Part shown: positions 35,299 to 44,533 of the stretch, in pieces
How the letters are laid out: each line of letters begins with the position of its first letter
Numbering within the stretch: position 1 is the stretch's first letter
Origin: Shimia aestuarii
GTDB lineage: Bacteria; Pseudomonadota; Alphaproteobacteria; Rhodobacterales; Rhodobacteraceae
Reading direction: 5' to 3'
Length of the DNA: 64,000 nt
Assembly: GCF_900114635.1 (NCBI RefSeq)
Contig: NZ_FOTQ01000003.1
Coordinates: forward strand, 2,501-66,500
The notes under the pieces: model-generated
Database searches by the model: none
What the model was told of the DNA's origin: nothing
Seen by the model: only the letters and a program-made list of their open reading frames with translations
Position numbers and translations under genes: made by a program

Positions 35299-36635
35299 GC
35301 ACTCGCAAACCCGAAGGCCTGCCACCACAGGCGCAGGCGGCATGGGACTACCCACTGTTCGATGCAATCATGGGGCGCCGTTCGCGCCGGTTCGGCATTG
35401 GCATGGAGATGACATCGGGCCCGTTCCAGCACAAATCCGAATACGAGCCCTATCCGCTGAGCGATCTGGAAACCGCCATGTTGGTGGCCGCTGCCACGGC
35501 CACAACGGGGCCGATCCTGGCCGAAACCAACCTGCCCGGTGCGATGGTGAAAACGATCGGCAAGCCATACCCCTCTGCGATGGGATCGCACCGCTCGCGG
35601 CTTTTCTTCACCAATGACGACGGGGTGTTCGTGGTTAAGGCCGATCAAGCCAAGATGACCAAGATGCGCGAGTATGAAACGGCAGGCGACCGCGACAAGC
35701 TGTTGGGCTTCTATGACGAATTCGTAGAGAAAATCGATGACAAGCGCATGGACCTGCCTCCCGCTGAACCGGGCATCTGGCCGCATAACCAGTGGGTCAC
35801 GAACATGCCCGGCACCACGATTTTCATGCCGGTAATCGACGTGACCAAGGACATCATCAAGCTGATGATCAACCTGTGCGACGGCAAGGCCGGGCGCTAT
35901 GCCCAGAACACCGGAGGCTATTATATCGTCGATGACCGCAACGGCATGCGCCCCTGCGGCAACCAGAAGTGGGTCGACAACGGTCTGTTGAACAAGCGCA
36001 AGGTGATGACGCTCAGCCGTTTGGAAAAGCTGCTGTCGGATGGGATGCTGGCCGAAGGCGCCTTCATGGGGCAGCTTATGGCGCTGACGCTCCAGGCAAC
36101 AGGCCTGGGCGGCTGGGTCTATGGCGGGTTCTCGTCGACCGTGGTTCTGGGCGGCACACCTGCCTGCCGCGGCCTTGGTTTCCGCTTCATCCAGTCCAAG
36201 TCGGACCCGTTCCCGATCCCGGTCGGGCGCGACGGTGTTTTCGAGGCCTATTGCCCCCCCTATTATGCCAACATGTCCGATGCGGTGGACGCAGCACTTG
36301 AGGGTGCGCTTCAGACCATGGACGAGTGGGAGGCCAAGGGCATGGTCAAACCCCACACCGCCCCGAATGCAGAGTTTGATGCCGCGACCATCCCGGCGAG
36401 CCCCGAGGGCATCCAGTGCGTCAAGGATATGTGTCAGTATATCTTTGATACGTATGGAAAATTCCCTGCGACGGTGGACCCGATCCAGATGACCCTGTTC
36501 ATTCAGGCGCACCACTTGGACCTCGACTTCTACGACAAGCATATGAAGCCGGGATCCTATCTCGATACTCACAAGAATCATTTCCGCGATTGGCACGGCA
36601 ACGACGGCCCCAAGAAGCGCAGCAAGGAGACCTGA
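35295..36635 (+). CDS. Large nitroreductase-like protein of unknown function
   Basis: A 446-residue soluble protein. The front (DAIMGRRSRRFGIGMEM, then YPLSDLETAMLVAAATATTG) is reminiscent of the N-terminus of FMN-dependent nitroreductases, which are normally about 200 residues, so this would be a double-length or strongly diverged form. A C-terminal His-rich segment (HHLDLDFYDKH, then THKNHFRDWHG) could bind metal. It is not a family I can name with certainty. It sits between an NTF2-like protein and an aldehyde dehydrogenase, suggesting an oxidoreductase or isomerase step before aldehyde oxidation. It is followed by ALDH after 1 bp. Confidence 0.6.
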   Translation: MSTRKPEGLPPQAQAAWDYPLFDAIMGRRSRRFGIGMEMTSGPFQHKSEYEPYPLSDLETAMLVAAATATTGPILAETNLPGAMVKTIGKPYPSAMGSHRSRLFFTNDDGVFVVKADQAKMTKMREYETAGDRDKLLGFYDEFVEKIDDKRMDLPPAEPGIWPHNQWVTNMPGTTIFMPVIDVTKDIIKLMINLCDGKAGRYAQNTGGYYIVDDRNGMRPCGNQKWVDNGLLNKRKVMTLSRLEKLLSDGMLAEGAFMGQLMALTLQATGLGGWVYGGFSSTVVLGGTPACRGLGFRFIQSKSDPFPIPVGRDGVFEAYCPPYYANMSDAVDAALEGALQTMDEWEAKGMVKPHTAPNAEFDAATIPASPEGIQCVKDMCQYIFDTYGKFPATVDPIQMTLFIQAHHLDLDFYDKHMKPGSYLDTHKNHFRDWHGNDGPKKRSKET

Positions 36636-36636
36636 T

Positions 36637-38052
36637 ATGGACCCGTTCCGCCTGATTATCGACGGCAAGAAAGTGCCGACCAAGCAGTGTTTCGAGGTGA
36701 TCAACCCGGGAACCGAGAAGGTCGCCGGGCTGGCCCCGCTGGCGACCAAGGATCAGCTCGAAGATGCCGTGCGCGCGGCCCGAGTTGCCCAGAAAAGCTG
36801 GGAAAAGCAAACCGAACGCAAACGCCAGACCGCGTGCCGTCGCATCGCCGAGCGCATCGAGGCCCATGCCGAGGAACTGGCTCAGCTTCTGACCGCTGAA
36901 CAGGGCAAGCCTCTGGGTGGTCTGGGGTCGCGCTGGGAAATCGGTGGGGCGATTGCGTGGACGCAATACACCGCCAGCCTGTCGATGCCGCCGAAGGTTT
37001 TGCAGGACAACAACGAAGGGCGTGTCGAGTTGTTCCGCAAGCCGATCGGCGTGGTGGGATCGATCCTGCCGTGGAACTTCCCTGTCATGATCGCCATATG
37101 GCACATCGTTCCGGCCGTGCTGGCGGGCAACGCGGTGGTGTGCAAACCGTCGCCCTACACGCCGCTGACCACACTGCGGCTGGTTGAGTTGATGAACGAA
37201 GTTCTGCCGCGCGGCGTGGTGAACTGCGTCACCGGCGACGATGACTTGGGCCCGATGATGACGAGCCATCCCGACATCGGCAAGATTGTCTTCACCGGCT
37301 CCTGCGCCACCGGCAAGAAGATCTACGCCAGCGCTGCCGACACCATGAAACGGATGACGCTGGAACTGGGTGGTAACGATGCCGGGATCGTGCTGCCGGA
37401 CGTCGACCCGAAACAGATCGCCGAGGGCCTGTTCTGGGGCGCTTTCATCAATGGTGGTCAGACCTGCGCCGCGCTCAAAAGGTTGTATGTGCACGACGAT
37501 GTCTATGAAGACGTCTGCGAGGAGTTGGTCAAATTCGCGCGCAAGATGCCCATGGGGATCGGCACGGACGAAGCCGCGATGCTCGGCCCGGTGCAGAACC
37601 TGAGGCAATACGAGATCGTCAGCGATCTTGTGGCAGACGCACGCGGCAAGGGCCGGGTATTGCTGGGTGGTGACGCTCCGGTGCGAAACGGTAAAAAGAC
37701 GGGCTATTTCTTTCCGCTGACCATCATCGCCGATCTCGACAATGGAGACCGGTTGGTGGACGAGGAACAGTTCGGACCGGCCTTGCCGATCATCCGCTAC
37801 CGCGATATCGACGAGGTGATCGAAAAGGCCAACGACAACCCCAATGGGCTGGGCGGATCGGTCTGGAGCCGCGACATCACCGCAGCGCGGCAAGTGGCCA
37901 GCCGGATGGAATGCGGATCGGTCTGGATCAACAAGCACGGCGCGATCCAGCCAAACGCGCCTTTTGGCGGGGTCAAACAATCTGGAGTAGGTGTAGAGTT
38001 CGGGCAGGAAGGGCTGGAAGAATACACTGACATCCAGGTCGTGTTTTCGTGA
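36637..38052 (+). CDS. Aldehyde dehydrogenase (NAD(P)+-dependent)
   Basis: A 471-residue class ALDH that oxidises an aldehyde to the acid. The catalytic Cys is C277 in NGGQTCAALK, the general base E243 in TLELGGND, the oxyanion Asn lies in ILPWNFPV (N147), and the cofactor Lys is K170 in CKPSPYTPL. It is closest in style to betaine/succinate-semialdehyde type enzymes but the substrate is not readable from the sequence. It follows the nitroreductase-like gene with one base between stop and start, AAGGAGA serving as RBS. Confidence 0.92.
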   Translation: MDPFRLIIDGKKVPTKQCFEVINPGTEKVAGLAPLATKDQLEDAVRAARVAQKSWEKQTERKRQTACRRIAERIEAHAEELAQLLTAEQGKPLGGLGSRWEIGGAIAWTQYTASLSMPPKVLQDNNEGRVELFRKPIGVVGSILPWNFPVMIAIWHIVPAVLAGNAVVCKPSPYTPLTTLRLVELMNEVLPRGVVNCVTGDDDLGPMMTSHPDIGKIVFTGSCATGKKIYASAADTMKRMTLELGGNDAGIVLPDVDPKQIAEGLFWGAFINGGQTCAALKRLYVHDDVYEDVCEELVKFARKMPMGIGTDEAAMLGPVQNLRQYEIVSDLVADARGKGRVLLGGDAPVRNGKKTGYFFPLTIIADLDNGDRLVDEEQFGPALPIIRYRDIDEVIEKANDNPNGLGGSVWSRDITAARQVASRMECGSVWINKHGAIQPNAPFGGVKQSGVGVEFGQEGLEEYTDIQVVFS

Positions 38053-38064
38053 CCCGCATTTGAG

Positions 38065-38811
38065 ATGCCGAGCTTTCTTGACCCTGGCACCGTGCCGCTT
38101 TTGTTGGTTGGCGCGGTGTTTTTCGCATCGCTCTTGCAGGCCGTGACGGGCATCGGCTTTGGCGTCATTGCCGGGCCGGTCCTGCTTGTCACCATGGCCA
38201 GCGCCGGGGCTATACAGGTCTCAATTGTGCTGAGCTTCCTGATCGCGCTAATGCTAACGCCGATCACTGTGCCGTACGTGAACTGGCGGCTGTTGCGTCC
38301 GCTCTTCGCCGGGGTCTGCATCGGGACCCCGCTGGGGGCGTTGGCCTACCTCAACCTGTCGCTGGAGCACCTGAAGCTTTTCGCTGCGGTTGTTGTTGGA
38401 GTGATGACGGTGATTGCTACGGGAGTCTTAGCCCGGTTCCCCTTCTTTCAGACCGACACGCGGGCGCGGCGCGGTGCGATTGGCGTTGTCTGCGGCATTC
38501 TCAATTCAGCGCTCGCCATGCCCGGACCGCCGGTTGCAGCCTATGTGACAGCCATCAAGAGCGACCCCATCGTAGTGCGGTCCACGACACTGGTGACGTT
38601 CTTGCTTTCCTACCCCATCGCACTTGGATTTCAGGCAATGTTCGTGGGCATTTCTGATACGCTATTGCCTACCGCGTCTGCTTTGGTATTGCCGACAATT
38701 GCCGGAACAGTTTCCGGGGTTTTCTTGTCGCGGAAACTAAAGCCGCAGCATCTGATGTGGCTCACTGTCCTGTTTTTGATGACAAGCACGCTCATGTTGA
38801 TCTTTGGGTAG
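38065..38811 (+). CDS. TauE/SafE-family membrane protein
   Basis: A 248-residue protein with about eight hydrophobic helices and the family repeats (LLQAVTGIGFGVIAGPVLL and GILNSALAMPGPPVAAY). Members export sulfite or import sulfonates and small organic anions. It ends the apparent operon starting at 34341, 12 bp after the aldehyde dehydrogenase stop. In a locus with a TRAP importer and a nearby sulfatase, export of an anionic product is plausible but unproven. Confidence 0.87.
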   Translation: MPSFLDPGTVPLLLVGAVFFASLLQAVTGIGFGVIAGPVLLVTMASAGAIQVSIVLSFLIALMLTPITVPYVNWRLLRPLFAGVCIGTPLGALAYLNLSLEHLKLFAAVVVGVMTVIATGVLARFPFFQTDTRARRGAIGVVCGILNSALAMPGPPVAAYVTAIKSDPIVVRSTTLVTFLLSYPIALGFQAMFVGISDTLLPTASALVLPTIAGTVSGVFLSRKLKPQHLMWLTVLFLMTSTLMLIFG

Positions 38812-39257
38812 AGTCAAGGCGCGTTGCCTGACTGATTGTCGGGATGGGACTACACTTACAATTTTTTGCCATCTCGGCGCAAAGGTCGAGGCGCGAACTG
38901 GTGCGGGCGGTTCTGGTTGCAGTTCCCGGGCGAGGTGAGAAACGGTGGCGACTCCATCCGGTATGAAAAGTTGGAGATCGAAGATACGATCATGGTCCCT
39001 CCGCATGTGCCCGGCCAAAATGCAGAGGATTCCTGTGCCGTTTGGGTGATGCAGGTAATGAGTTCCGCACTAAGAAGTCAGATGAGATGAAGGTAAAATG
39101 CGATCAGTTTCTGCGAAACATCGAAGATCACATGGATGCCTGAAGTCCGGCGATCTCGTTGCCTCGCCCAACTGGTGTTCAGGCTTCATCGGTTCGGAGA
39201 CAATGGAAACAGAGATTATGGGGCCGAGCTCATAAACTTGCTTCGCAAAAAGCTAAC
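38812..39257. other. Intergenic region, no supported gene
   Basis: About 450 bp between the TauE/SafE gene and the tRNA-Pro terminator. Short frames exist on both strands but none has a ribosome-binding site, homology I recognise, or coding-like composition. It may be decayed DNA flanking the tRNA. Confidence 0.5.
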
Positions 39258-39258
39258 A

Positions 39259-39280
39259 AAGGCGCCCTAGGGCGCCTTGC
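39259..39280 (-). terminator. Terminator after tRNA-Pro
   Basis: On the minus strand AAGGCGCC and GGCGCCTT form a perfect stem around CTAG, followed by TGTTAGCTTTTTG. It starts 6 bp past the tRNA 3' end. Confidence 0.75.
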
Positions 39281-39285
39281 TCTAT

Positions 39286-39362
39286 TGGTCGGAGTGAGAG
39301 GATTCGAACCTCCGACCCCTGCCTCCCGAAGACAGTGCTCTACCAGGCTGAGCTACACTCCG
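39286..39362 (-). tRNA. tRNA-Pro (CGG)
   Basis: A 77-base cloverleaf on the minus strand: acceptor CGGAGTG/CACTCCG, D arm GTAGCTCAGCCTGGTAGAGCAC, anticodon arm CTGTC-TTCGGGA-GGCAG giving anticodon CGG, T arm GGAGGTTCGAATCCTCT, and encoded CCA. It reads Pro CCG codons. Confidence 0.95.
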
Positions 39363-39420
39363 ACCGTGACGCGCGGGATAGTCGGTTCGTGGGGCTTTGG
39401 CAAGCCCATATCGCGCGAAT

Positions 39421-40365
39421 TTATTCGTCTCCGGGGCGCCGCAGCATTTGCGAGACCCGGAAGCTGCCCGGCGACAATCCGCGGGTGCGGGTGCGCAGGA
39501 CCGGAGTCTGTCTCGATGTGCCACCCGTTGCCTCGCGCACGATGATGAATAACCCGCTGGCCACGATGAGCGCCACTCCTGCCAGCGTGACACTGTCCGG
39601 GAGCTCGCCAAACAGGAGAGCCCCAAAAATAATCGCCCAGATGATCTGGGAATACTGCATGGGTGCGACCATTGCGGCCTCTCCGAGCGTATAGGCCTGC
39701 ACCAACAGAAGGGTCGCCGTAAACCCGAACAGCGCCACGAAAGCCATCGCGCCGAGGTCCGGCAGGCTCACCGGCTGATAGACAAAGGCCATGCTGATCC
39801 CCATCACCACGACGCTTGCCAGCAACGGGAACAGCATCAATACCACCCGCCGCTCATCCCGCCCGATCTTGCGCACGATCACCGATTGCAATGCACCCCC
39901 CGCGGCCGTCACAAAGGCCGCAGCATGACCCCAGCTCACGCCGTTTACACCGGGGCGCACCACGATCAGCACCCCGACCAACCCGACCAGAACGGCTGAC
40001 AACCGCCACACCCCGACCCGTTCCCCCAGAATCGGGATAGACAGGACCGTGATGAGCAAGGGTGTAGAGAAGATCACCGCGTAAACCTGTGCCAGGGGCA
40101 GCATGGTAAAGGCGAAGAAAGCCGCGGTCGGCGCCGCGACCAAACAGACCGAACGCAGCGCCACCCACCATGGATGCACCGGGCGCAGGTTGCCTGGGCT
40201 TGGATCGCGCACCATCATCACCGTGATCAGAGGAAAGCTGAACAGGCTGGCAAAGAACACGATCTGAAGCGGCGAATAGATCGCGCCCAGGTATTTCACC
40301 ACCACGTCATGCGTGGAAAACAGCGCATACGCCAGCAGCGCCAGTATCGTGGCCTTGAGGTTCAT
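39421..40365 (-). CDS. DMT-superfamily (EamA) metabolite exporter
   Basis: A 314-residue inner-membrane protein with ten hydrophobic helices arranged as two EamA repeats (about 5-135 and 145-285). It has the family pattern FSTPLLITVLSIPILGERVG and GALLFGELPDSVTLAGVALI at the ends of the two halves. The ~30-residue cytoplasmic tail is basic. Transported compound unknown. It stands alone between tRNA-Pro and leuB. Confidence 0.88.
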   Translation of the reverse strand: MNLKATILALLAYALFSTHDVVVKYLGAIYSPLQIVFFASLFSFPLITVMMVRDPSPGNLRPVHPWWVALRSVCLVAAPTAAFFAFTMLPLAQVYAVIFSTPLLITVLSIPILGERVGVWRLSAVLVGLVGVLIVVRPGVNGVSWGHAAAFVTAAGGALQSVIVRKIGRDERRVVLMLFPLLASVVVMGISMAFVYQPVSLPDLGAMAFVALFGFTATLLLVQAYTLGEAAMVAPMQYSQIIWAIIFGALLFGELPDSVTLAGVALIVASGLFIIVREATGGTSRQTPVLRTRTRGLSPGSFRVSQMLRRPGDE

Positions 40366-40422
40366 CGCGCGGCTCCGGATCGGTTATTGCACTTGTTCGG
40401 TTATACGGCCTTTGCCCGAATG

Positions 40423-40452
40423 AAAAAGACCCCGGCACAATGTACCGGGGTC
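40423..40452 (-). terminator. Rho-independent terminator of leuB
   Basis: On the minus strand GACCCCGGTAC pairs with GTGCCGGGGTC (one G-U), followed by TTTTTC. It lies 25 bp beyond the leuB stop. Confidence 0.85.
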
Positions 40453-40476
40453 CTTTGAATTTTCAGATGCGTCAGA

Positions 40477-41580
40477 TTACAGGCTGGCGTCCAGCGCGGC
40501 GAGGATCGCGTCGCCCATATCGCTGGTCGATGCGGGGGTGCCGCCTTCGGCCTGCATCAGGTCTGCGGTGCGCACGCCATCGGCCAGAACCTTTTCCACC
40601 GCAGCTTCAAGGCGATCGGCCTCTGCGCCCTGATCAAAGGAATAGCGCAGCGCCATGGCAAAGCTCAGGATACAGGCGCTGGGGTTTGCAATGCCCTTGC
40701 CAGCAATGTCCGGGGCCGAGCCGTGTACGGGTTCGTAAAGCGCCTTGGGGCGGCCGTTTTCCATCGGCGCACCAAGCGACGCCGAGGGTAGCATGCCCAG
40801 CGAACCGGTAAGCATCGCGGCACAATCCGACAGGATGTCGCCAAACAGGTTGTCGGTATAGATCACGTCGAACTGTTTCGGAGCGCGCACAAGCTGCATC
40901 GCGCCGTTGTCGGCATACATGTGCGAAAGCTCGACCTCAGGGTAATCCTTGGCCACCTCGGTCACGACTTCGCGCCACAGGATGCCCGATTCCATGACGT
41001 TGGCTTTTTCCATCGAGCACAGTTTCTTGTTCCGGCGCATGGCCAGCTCGAATGCCGAACGCGCACCGCGTTCGATCTCGCTTTCGGTGTAACGCTGGGT
41101 GTTGATGCCCACACGCTCGTTGCCTTCTTCAAAGATGCCGCGCGGCTCGCCAAAGTAGACGCCCCCGGTCAGCTCGCGCACGATCATGATATCAAGCCCG
41201 GAAACGATGTCGGTCTTGAGCGACGAGAAATCCGCCAGCGCGTCAAAACACTGCGCCGGGCGCAGGTTGGCATAAAGGTCCATTTCCTTGCGCAGGCGCA
41301 GCAGGCCGCGCTCCGGCTTCACGCTGAAATCCAGATCGTCGTATTTCGGGCCACCCACGGCACCCAGCAGAACCGCGTCCACTTCCTGTGCCTTGGCCAT
41401 CGTGTCGTCATGCAGCGGCACGCCGTGCTTGTCATAGGCCGAACCGCCCACGAGGTCTTCGCTCACGTCGAATTTCAGGCCGCGCTTGTCACCCATCCAG
41501 TCGATGATCCGGCGTACCTGGGCCATGACTTCGGGGCCAATGCCGTCACCGGCAAGAATAAGAAGCGAAGGGTTGCTCAT
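40477..41580 (-). CDS. leuB: 3-isopropylmalate dehydrogenase
   Basis: LeuB oxidatively decarboxylates 3-isopropylmalate to 2-oxoisocaproate in leucine synthesis, using NAD+. The 367-residue length is normal. [10 protein letters not shown] at the N-terminus, [11 protein letters not shown], the substrate-binding [15 protein letters not shown], and the metal/NAD block [16 protein letters not shown] with [14 protein letters not shown] are all intact. It is monocistronic by appearance, ended by its own terminator, and lies about 5 kb from leuCD on the same strand. Confidence 0.96.
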   Translation of the reverse strand: MSNPSLLILAGDGIGPEVMAQVRRIIDWMGDKRGLKFDVSEDLVGGSAYDKHGVPLHDDTMAKAQEVDAVLLGAVGGPKYDDLDFSVKPERGLLRLRKEMDLYANLRPAQCFDALADFSSLKTDIVSGLDIMIVRELTGGVYFGEPRGIFEEGNERVGINTQRYTESEIERGARSAFELAMRRNKKLCSMEKANVMESGILWREVVTEVAKDYPEVELSHMYADNGAMQLVRAPKQFDVIYTDNLFGDILSDCAAMLTGSLGMLPSASLGAPMENGRPKALYEPVHGSAPDIAGKGIANPSACILSFAMALRYSFDQGAEADRLEAAVEKVLADGVRTADLMQAEGGTPASTSDMGDAILAALDASL

Positions 41581-41640
41581 GGGGCTGTCCGTCCTTGGTA
41601 AAAATCGTCCGCTCTGCCCTAGCCGGACCCGGGCAAAAGA

Positions 41641-42537
41641 TCAAGAAACGAAGGGCCGCAGCCCCGCCTCCAAAAGGGTCCAGACACGGGAAATGCGCTG
41701 CGTGTGGCGCAGGCTCTCATGCGCGGTCAGCCACACGGGCAAAACGGGCAGGGGAAAGTCGACCCGAACCTCTTCAAGTCCCGGCGTGGCAAGGGCGATG
41801 TTGCGCTGACAAAAGCCAAGTCCACAGCCAGCACGGATCAACTCCCAATAGGCGCTCTGATTGTCACACCGGACCGAAAACCAGTCGCGCGCGGCAGGAA
41901 TACCCATCGCGCGCATCTCGCGCAGGATGTCATCATTGGCGTCATACCCGACCATGTCGTGAAGGCGCAGGTCTTCGGCAGCGCGCGGGCGCCCCTTGCG
42001 GTCAAGATATCCGGTGGTGGCGAACATGCCGAGCGTGATGTCGCCCAGATGTTTCGTCACCATATCCAGCTGTTCGGGGCGGTACATGCGAACGGCAATA
42101 TCCGCCTCGCGAAACAGCAGGTTTTCAGACGCGTCCGAGGGGACAAGGTCGATATGGATGTCTGGTTCCTGCGCACGGATATCCGCGATGATGCCCGGCA
42201 TGGCGTGGTGGGCCATGAACACGCTTGTGGCGATGCGCACATCCCCGGCCAGCCGCGTCTCGCCACCCGCAGCCGTCAGCGCCAACGCCGCCATGGCTTC
42301 TTCCATCCGCCTTGCGTAGTTCTGGATATCATGCCCCAGCCGGGTGAGTTCGAAACCCCGCGCATGGCGATGGAACAGCTCGATCCCCAAAGTCTCTTCC
42401 AGCGTCTTGATGTGGCGCCCGAGCGTGGGTTGCGAGGCGTTCAGCCTGCGCGCCGCACCTGACAGGGAACCCGTTTCAGCCACGGCTAGGAAAGACTGAA
42501 TCAGGGACCAGTCGAGATTTGTCAGTCGCGTATCCAT
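41641..42537 (-). CDS. LysR-family transcriptional regulator
   Basis: A 298-residue LysR regulator with a winged helix-turn-helix at about residues 8-66 (GSLSGAARRLNASQPTLGRH) and an effector-binding domain (about 95-290). It is divergent from the NAD-dependent epimerase-like gene (95 bp apart), its likely target, and tail-to-head with leuB. Effector unknown; a link to leucine synthesis is not supported by anything in the sequence. Confidence 0.88.
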   Translation of the reverse strand: MDTRLTNLDWSLIQSFLAVAETGSLSGAARRLNASQPTLGRHIKTLEETLGIELFHRHARGFELTRLGHDIQNYARRMEEAMAALALTAAGGETRLAGDVRIATSVFMAHHAMPGIIADIRAQEPDIHIDLVPSDASENLLFREADIAVRMYRPEQLDMVTKHLGDITLGMFATTGYLDRKGRPRAAEDLRLHDMVGYDANDDILREMRAMGIPAARDWFSVRCDNQSAYWELIRAGCGLGFCQRNIALATPGLEEVRVDFPLPVLPVWLTAHESLRHTQRISRVWTLLEAGLRPFVS

Positions 42538-42632
42538 TCAGTTTTGAATATCACACTTTTGATTTTCGCCAATTCATATTTGCAAATGAAGGGGACATCT
42601 TTGTGGTACACCTTCCAAAAGGAGCTTCTCTC

Positions 42633-43547
42633 ATGACCCAGACCGTTCTCATCCTCGGGGCCTCGGGCCGTTTTGGCCGCAACGCGGCTGACGCCTTCGC
42701 CGCCGCAGGCTGGCAAGTGCGCCGCTTTGATCGCAAGACCGACACGCTCGCAACCGCCGTTCAGGGCGTGGACGTGATCGTCAATGCCTGGAACCCGGCT
42801 TATCCCGACTGGGCCGCGCAGGTGCCGCGGCTGCATGCCGACGTCATCGCCGCCGCCAAATCCGTGGATGCGACCGTGATCCTGCCCGGCAATGTCTATG
42901 TCTTCGGTGCCGGCACCCCGGCGCCGTGGTCACAGTACTCGCCGCATGCGGCGACCAACCCCTTGGGCCAAATCCGCCGTGGCATGGAGCAGGCCTATCG
43001 CGACAGCGGCGTGCGCACGATCATTCTGCGGGCCGGGGATTTCCTCGATACCGAGGCGTCTGGCAACTGGTTCGACCAAATCATGATCCCGAAAGTGGGC
43101 AAAGGCGTTTTCACGTATCCCGGAAACCCGAAGATCGCCCACGCCTGGGCCTACCTGCCCGATCTGTGTCGTGCCGCCGTGTCTCTTGCCGAGATGCGCC
43201 AGCATCTCGACCGGTTCGAAGACATCCCCTTTCCCGGATACACGTTGAGCGGAGAGGAGATTTCGGACCACCTGTCGCGGGTCACTGGTCGGCCGGTGCG
43301 TCTCAAGCGCATGAACTGGGTGCTGCTGCATCTCGCGCGTCCTTTCTGGAAACTGGCGCGACACCTGCTCGAGATGCGCTATCTCTGGAACACGCCACAC
43401 AGTCTGGATGGTACGCGTTTCAATGCGCTCCTGCCGGGATTCACGCACACGCCCGTGACCACCGCCCTTGCTTCGGCGCTGCCGCAGGACACGCTGCGCC
43501 CAATGCTGTCCTCTCAGAACGCAAGGTCGACCCAAACCATCCTGTGA
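42633..43547 (+). CDS. NAD(P)-binding epimerase/dehydratase-family protein
   Basis: A 304-residue extended short-chain dehydrogenase-like protein. The N-terminal Rossmann motif LILGASGRFGRNAADAF binds the nucleotide; NVYVFGAG and RTIILRAGDFLD are later family blocks. The classic YxxxK catalytic pair is not obvious, so it may be an atypical (NmrA/epimerase-like) member with a regulatory or quinone-reductase role. The start at 42633 follows AAAAGGAG; the longer frame runs into the divergent promoter. It is divergent from a LysR gene and overlaps the next, convergent gene by 34 bp. Confidence 0.8.
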   Translation: MTQTVLILGASGRFGRNAADAFAAAGWQVRRFDRKTDTLATAVQGVDVIVNAWNPAYPDWAAQVPRLHADVIAAAKSVDATVILPGNVYVFGAGTPAPWSQYSPHAATNPLGQIRRGMEQAYRDSGVRTIILRAGDFLDTEASGNWFDQIMIPKVGKGVFTYPGNPKIAHAWAYLPDLCRAAVSLAEMRQHLDRFEDIPFPGYTLSGEEISDHLSRVTGRPVRLKRMNWVLLHLARPFWKLARHLLEMRYLWNTPHSLDGTRFNALLPGFTHTPVTTALASALPQDTLRPMLSSQNARSTQTIL

Positions 43548-44533
43548 CGGCTGGCCGTGGCCACCGCCTCGCCCAGCGTCTCCTCGGCGCTGGGCCAGAC
43601 CACCCCGGCGTCCCGCACTTTCAGGTCGGACGACGGCAGAACGTAGTCCACCCGCAAGTCACCCGGCTCCGGCTCGGGCCAGTCCACCGTTGACCCCGTG
43701 TCGGCATGCGGGTCCTGAAGGCGTGGATCGTTTAGCAGTCTCCGCATCACCTCGCGCCGCCCCTCTCCGTGTTCCGGGTCGAGATTGGCATTGCCCATGA
43801 TCACGAACGCCCCGTCCGGGGGCGTACCAAGCCCGCCATCCAGCACCACCTGCCAAAGCCGGATCTCGTCTGCGTTGCGCAATCCGTTGCGATCCTCGGG
43901 CCCGTCAAACACCGGCGGCCCCGCAGCGAACAGCATCAGCGTCACCCGCTGCCCCTCGGGCCCGACAATCGGCACCATCCACGCCCCGTGCGAGGGCAAT
44001 AGCTGCACCGCTTGGGCCGTTTCAGAAGGGAAGGGCGCTCCATTGATCTCCGGCAAAACCGCGCCCGGCAGATCACGCCACAACACGCCGCTGAAATCCT
44101 GTACGCCGTCCGGCGCTACGGGCCAGCGCGACAGCAGCACCATGCCGCCTTCCCCTCGAAACCGTCCGAAACCCTGCGCATCGCGTGGCCCATGCGCCCG
44201 CCCGTCGCCATCAAGATCCACACCGCTCGGCACGCCCGCATTCTGTGACAGGGCAATTACATGCGGATAACCCAAACCAGCCTCGGCGAACACATCCCGC
44301 AGGGCCCTTGCCCCATGCAGCCGATAGTCGATATCCACCCCTTGGAGGAACAACACGTCCGGTGTCACCGATGCGACCACCTCGGAAATTGCGTCGACCT
44401 GCGGATCGCCGCGCCGGATATCGCGCAGCATCAGCCCCGGCCCTTTGCGGGCCAATTCCACGTCATATGTTGCCAGCCGCAGCCCCTCGGCCCCGGCGGG
44501 TGCGCCCCACAAAAAGCACAGGAAAAGGATCAG
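43514..44533 (-). CDS. Secreted endonuclease/exonuclease/phosphatase-family protein
   Basis: A protein of about 339 residues with a short signal-like front (ILFLCFLWGAPAGA) and an EEP domain (LRLATYDVEL, FLQGVDIDYRL, VIMGNANLDPEHGEG, the final SRHRMVWVDLAF). The family cleaves phosphodiester bonds in nucleic acids or lipids. The usual Glu in the second motif is replaced: FLQGVD instead of LQEV. The start is uncertain: no ATG, GTG or good TTG fits a signal peptide, and CTG at 44533, overlapping the TGA of the upstream gene, fits best; the ATG at 44650 would lie well inside that gene. Confidence 0.7.
   Translation of the reverse strand: MILFLCFLWGAPAGAEGLRLATYDVELARKGPGLMLRDIRRGDPQVDAISEVVASVTPDVLFLQGVDIDYRLHGARALRDVFAEAGLGYPHVIALSQNAGVPSGVDLDGDGRAHGPRDAQGFGRFRGEGGMVLLSRWPVAPDGVQDFSGVLWRDLPGAVLPEINGAPFPSETAQAVQLLPSHGAWMVPIVGPEGQRVTLMLFAAGPPVFDGPEDRNGLRNADEIRLWQVVLDGGLGTPPDGAFVIMGNANLDPEHGEGRREVMRRLLNDPRLQDPHADTGSTVDWPEPEPGDLRVDYVLPSSDLKVRDAGVVWPSAEETLGEAVATASRHRMVWVDLAF

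Noticed and set aside
35238-36749. 503-codon frame antisense to the nitroreductase-like gene
   Set aside because: The plus-strand gene has an RBS-compatible ATGA-coupled start and protein-like composition; the antisense frame does not.
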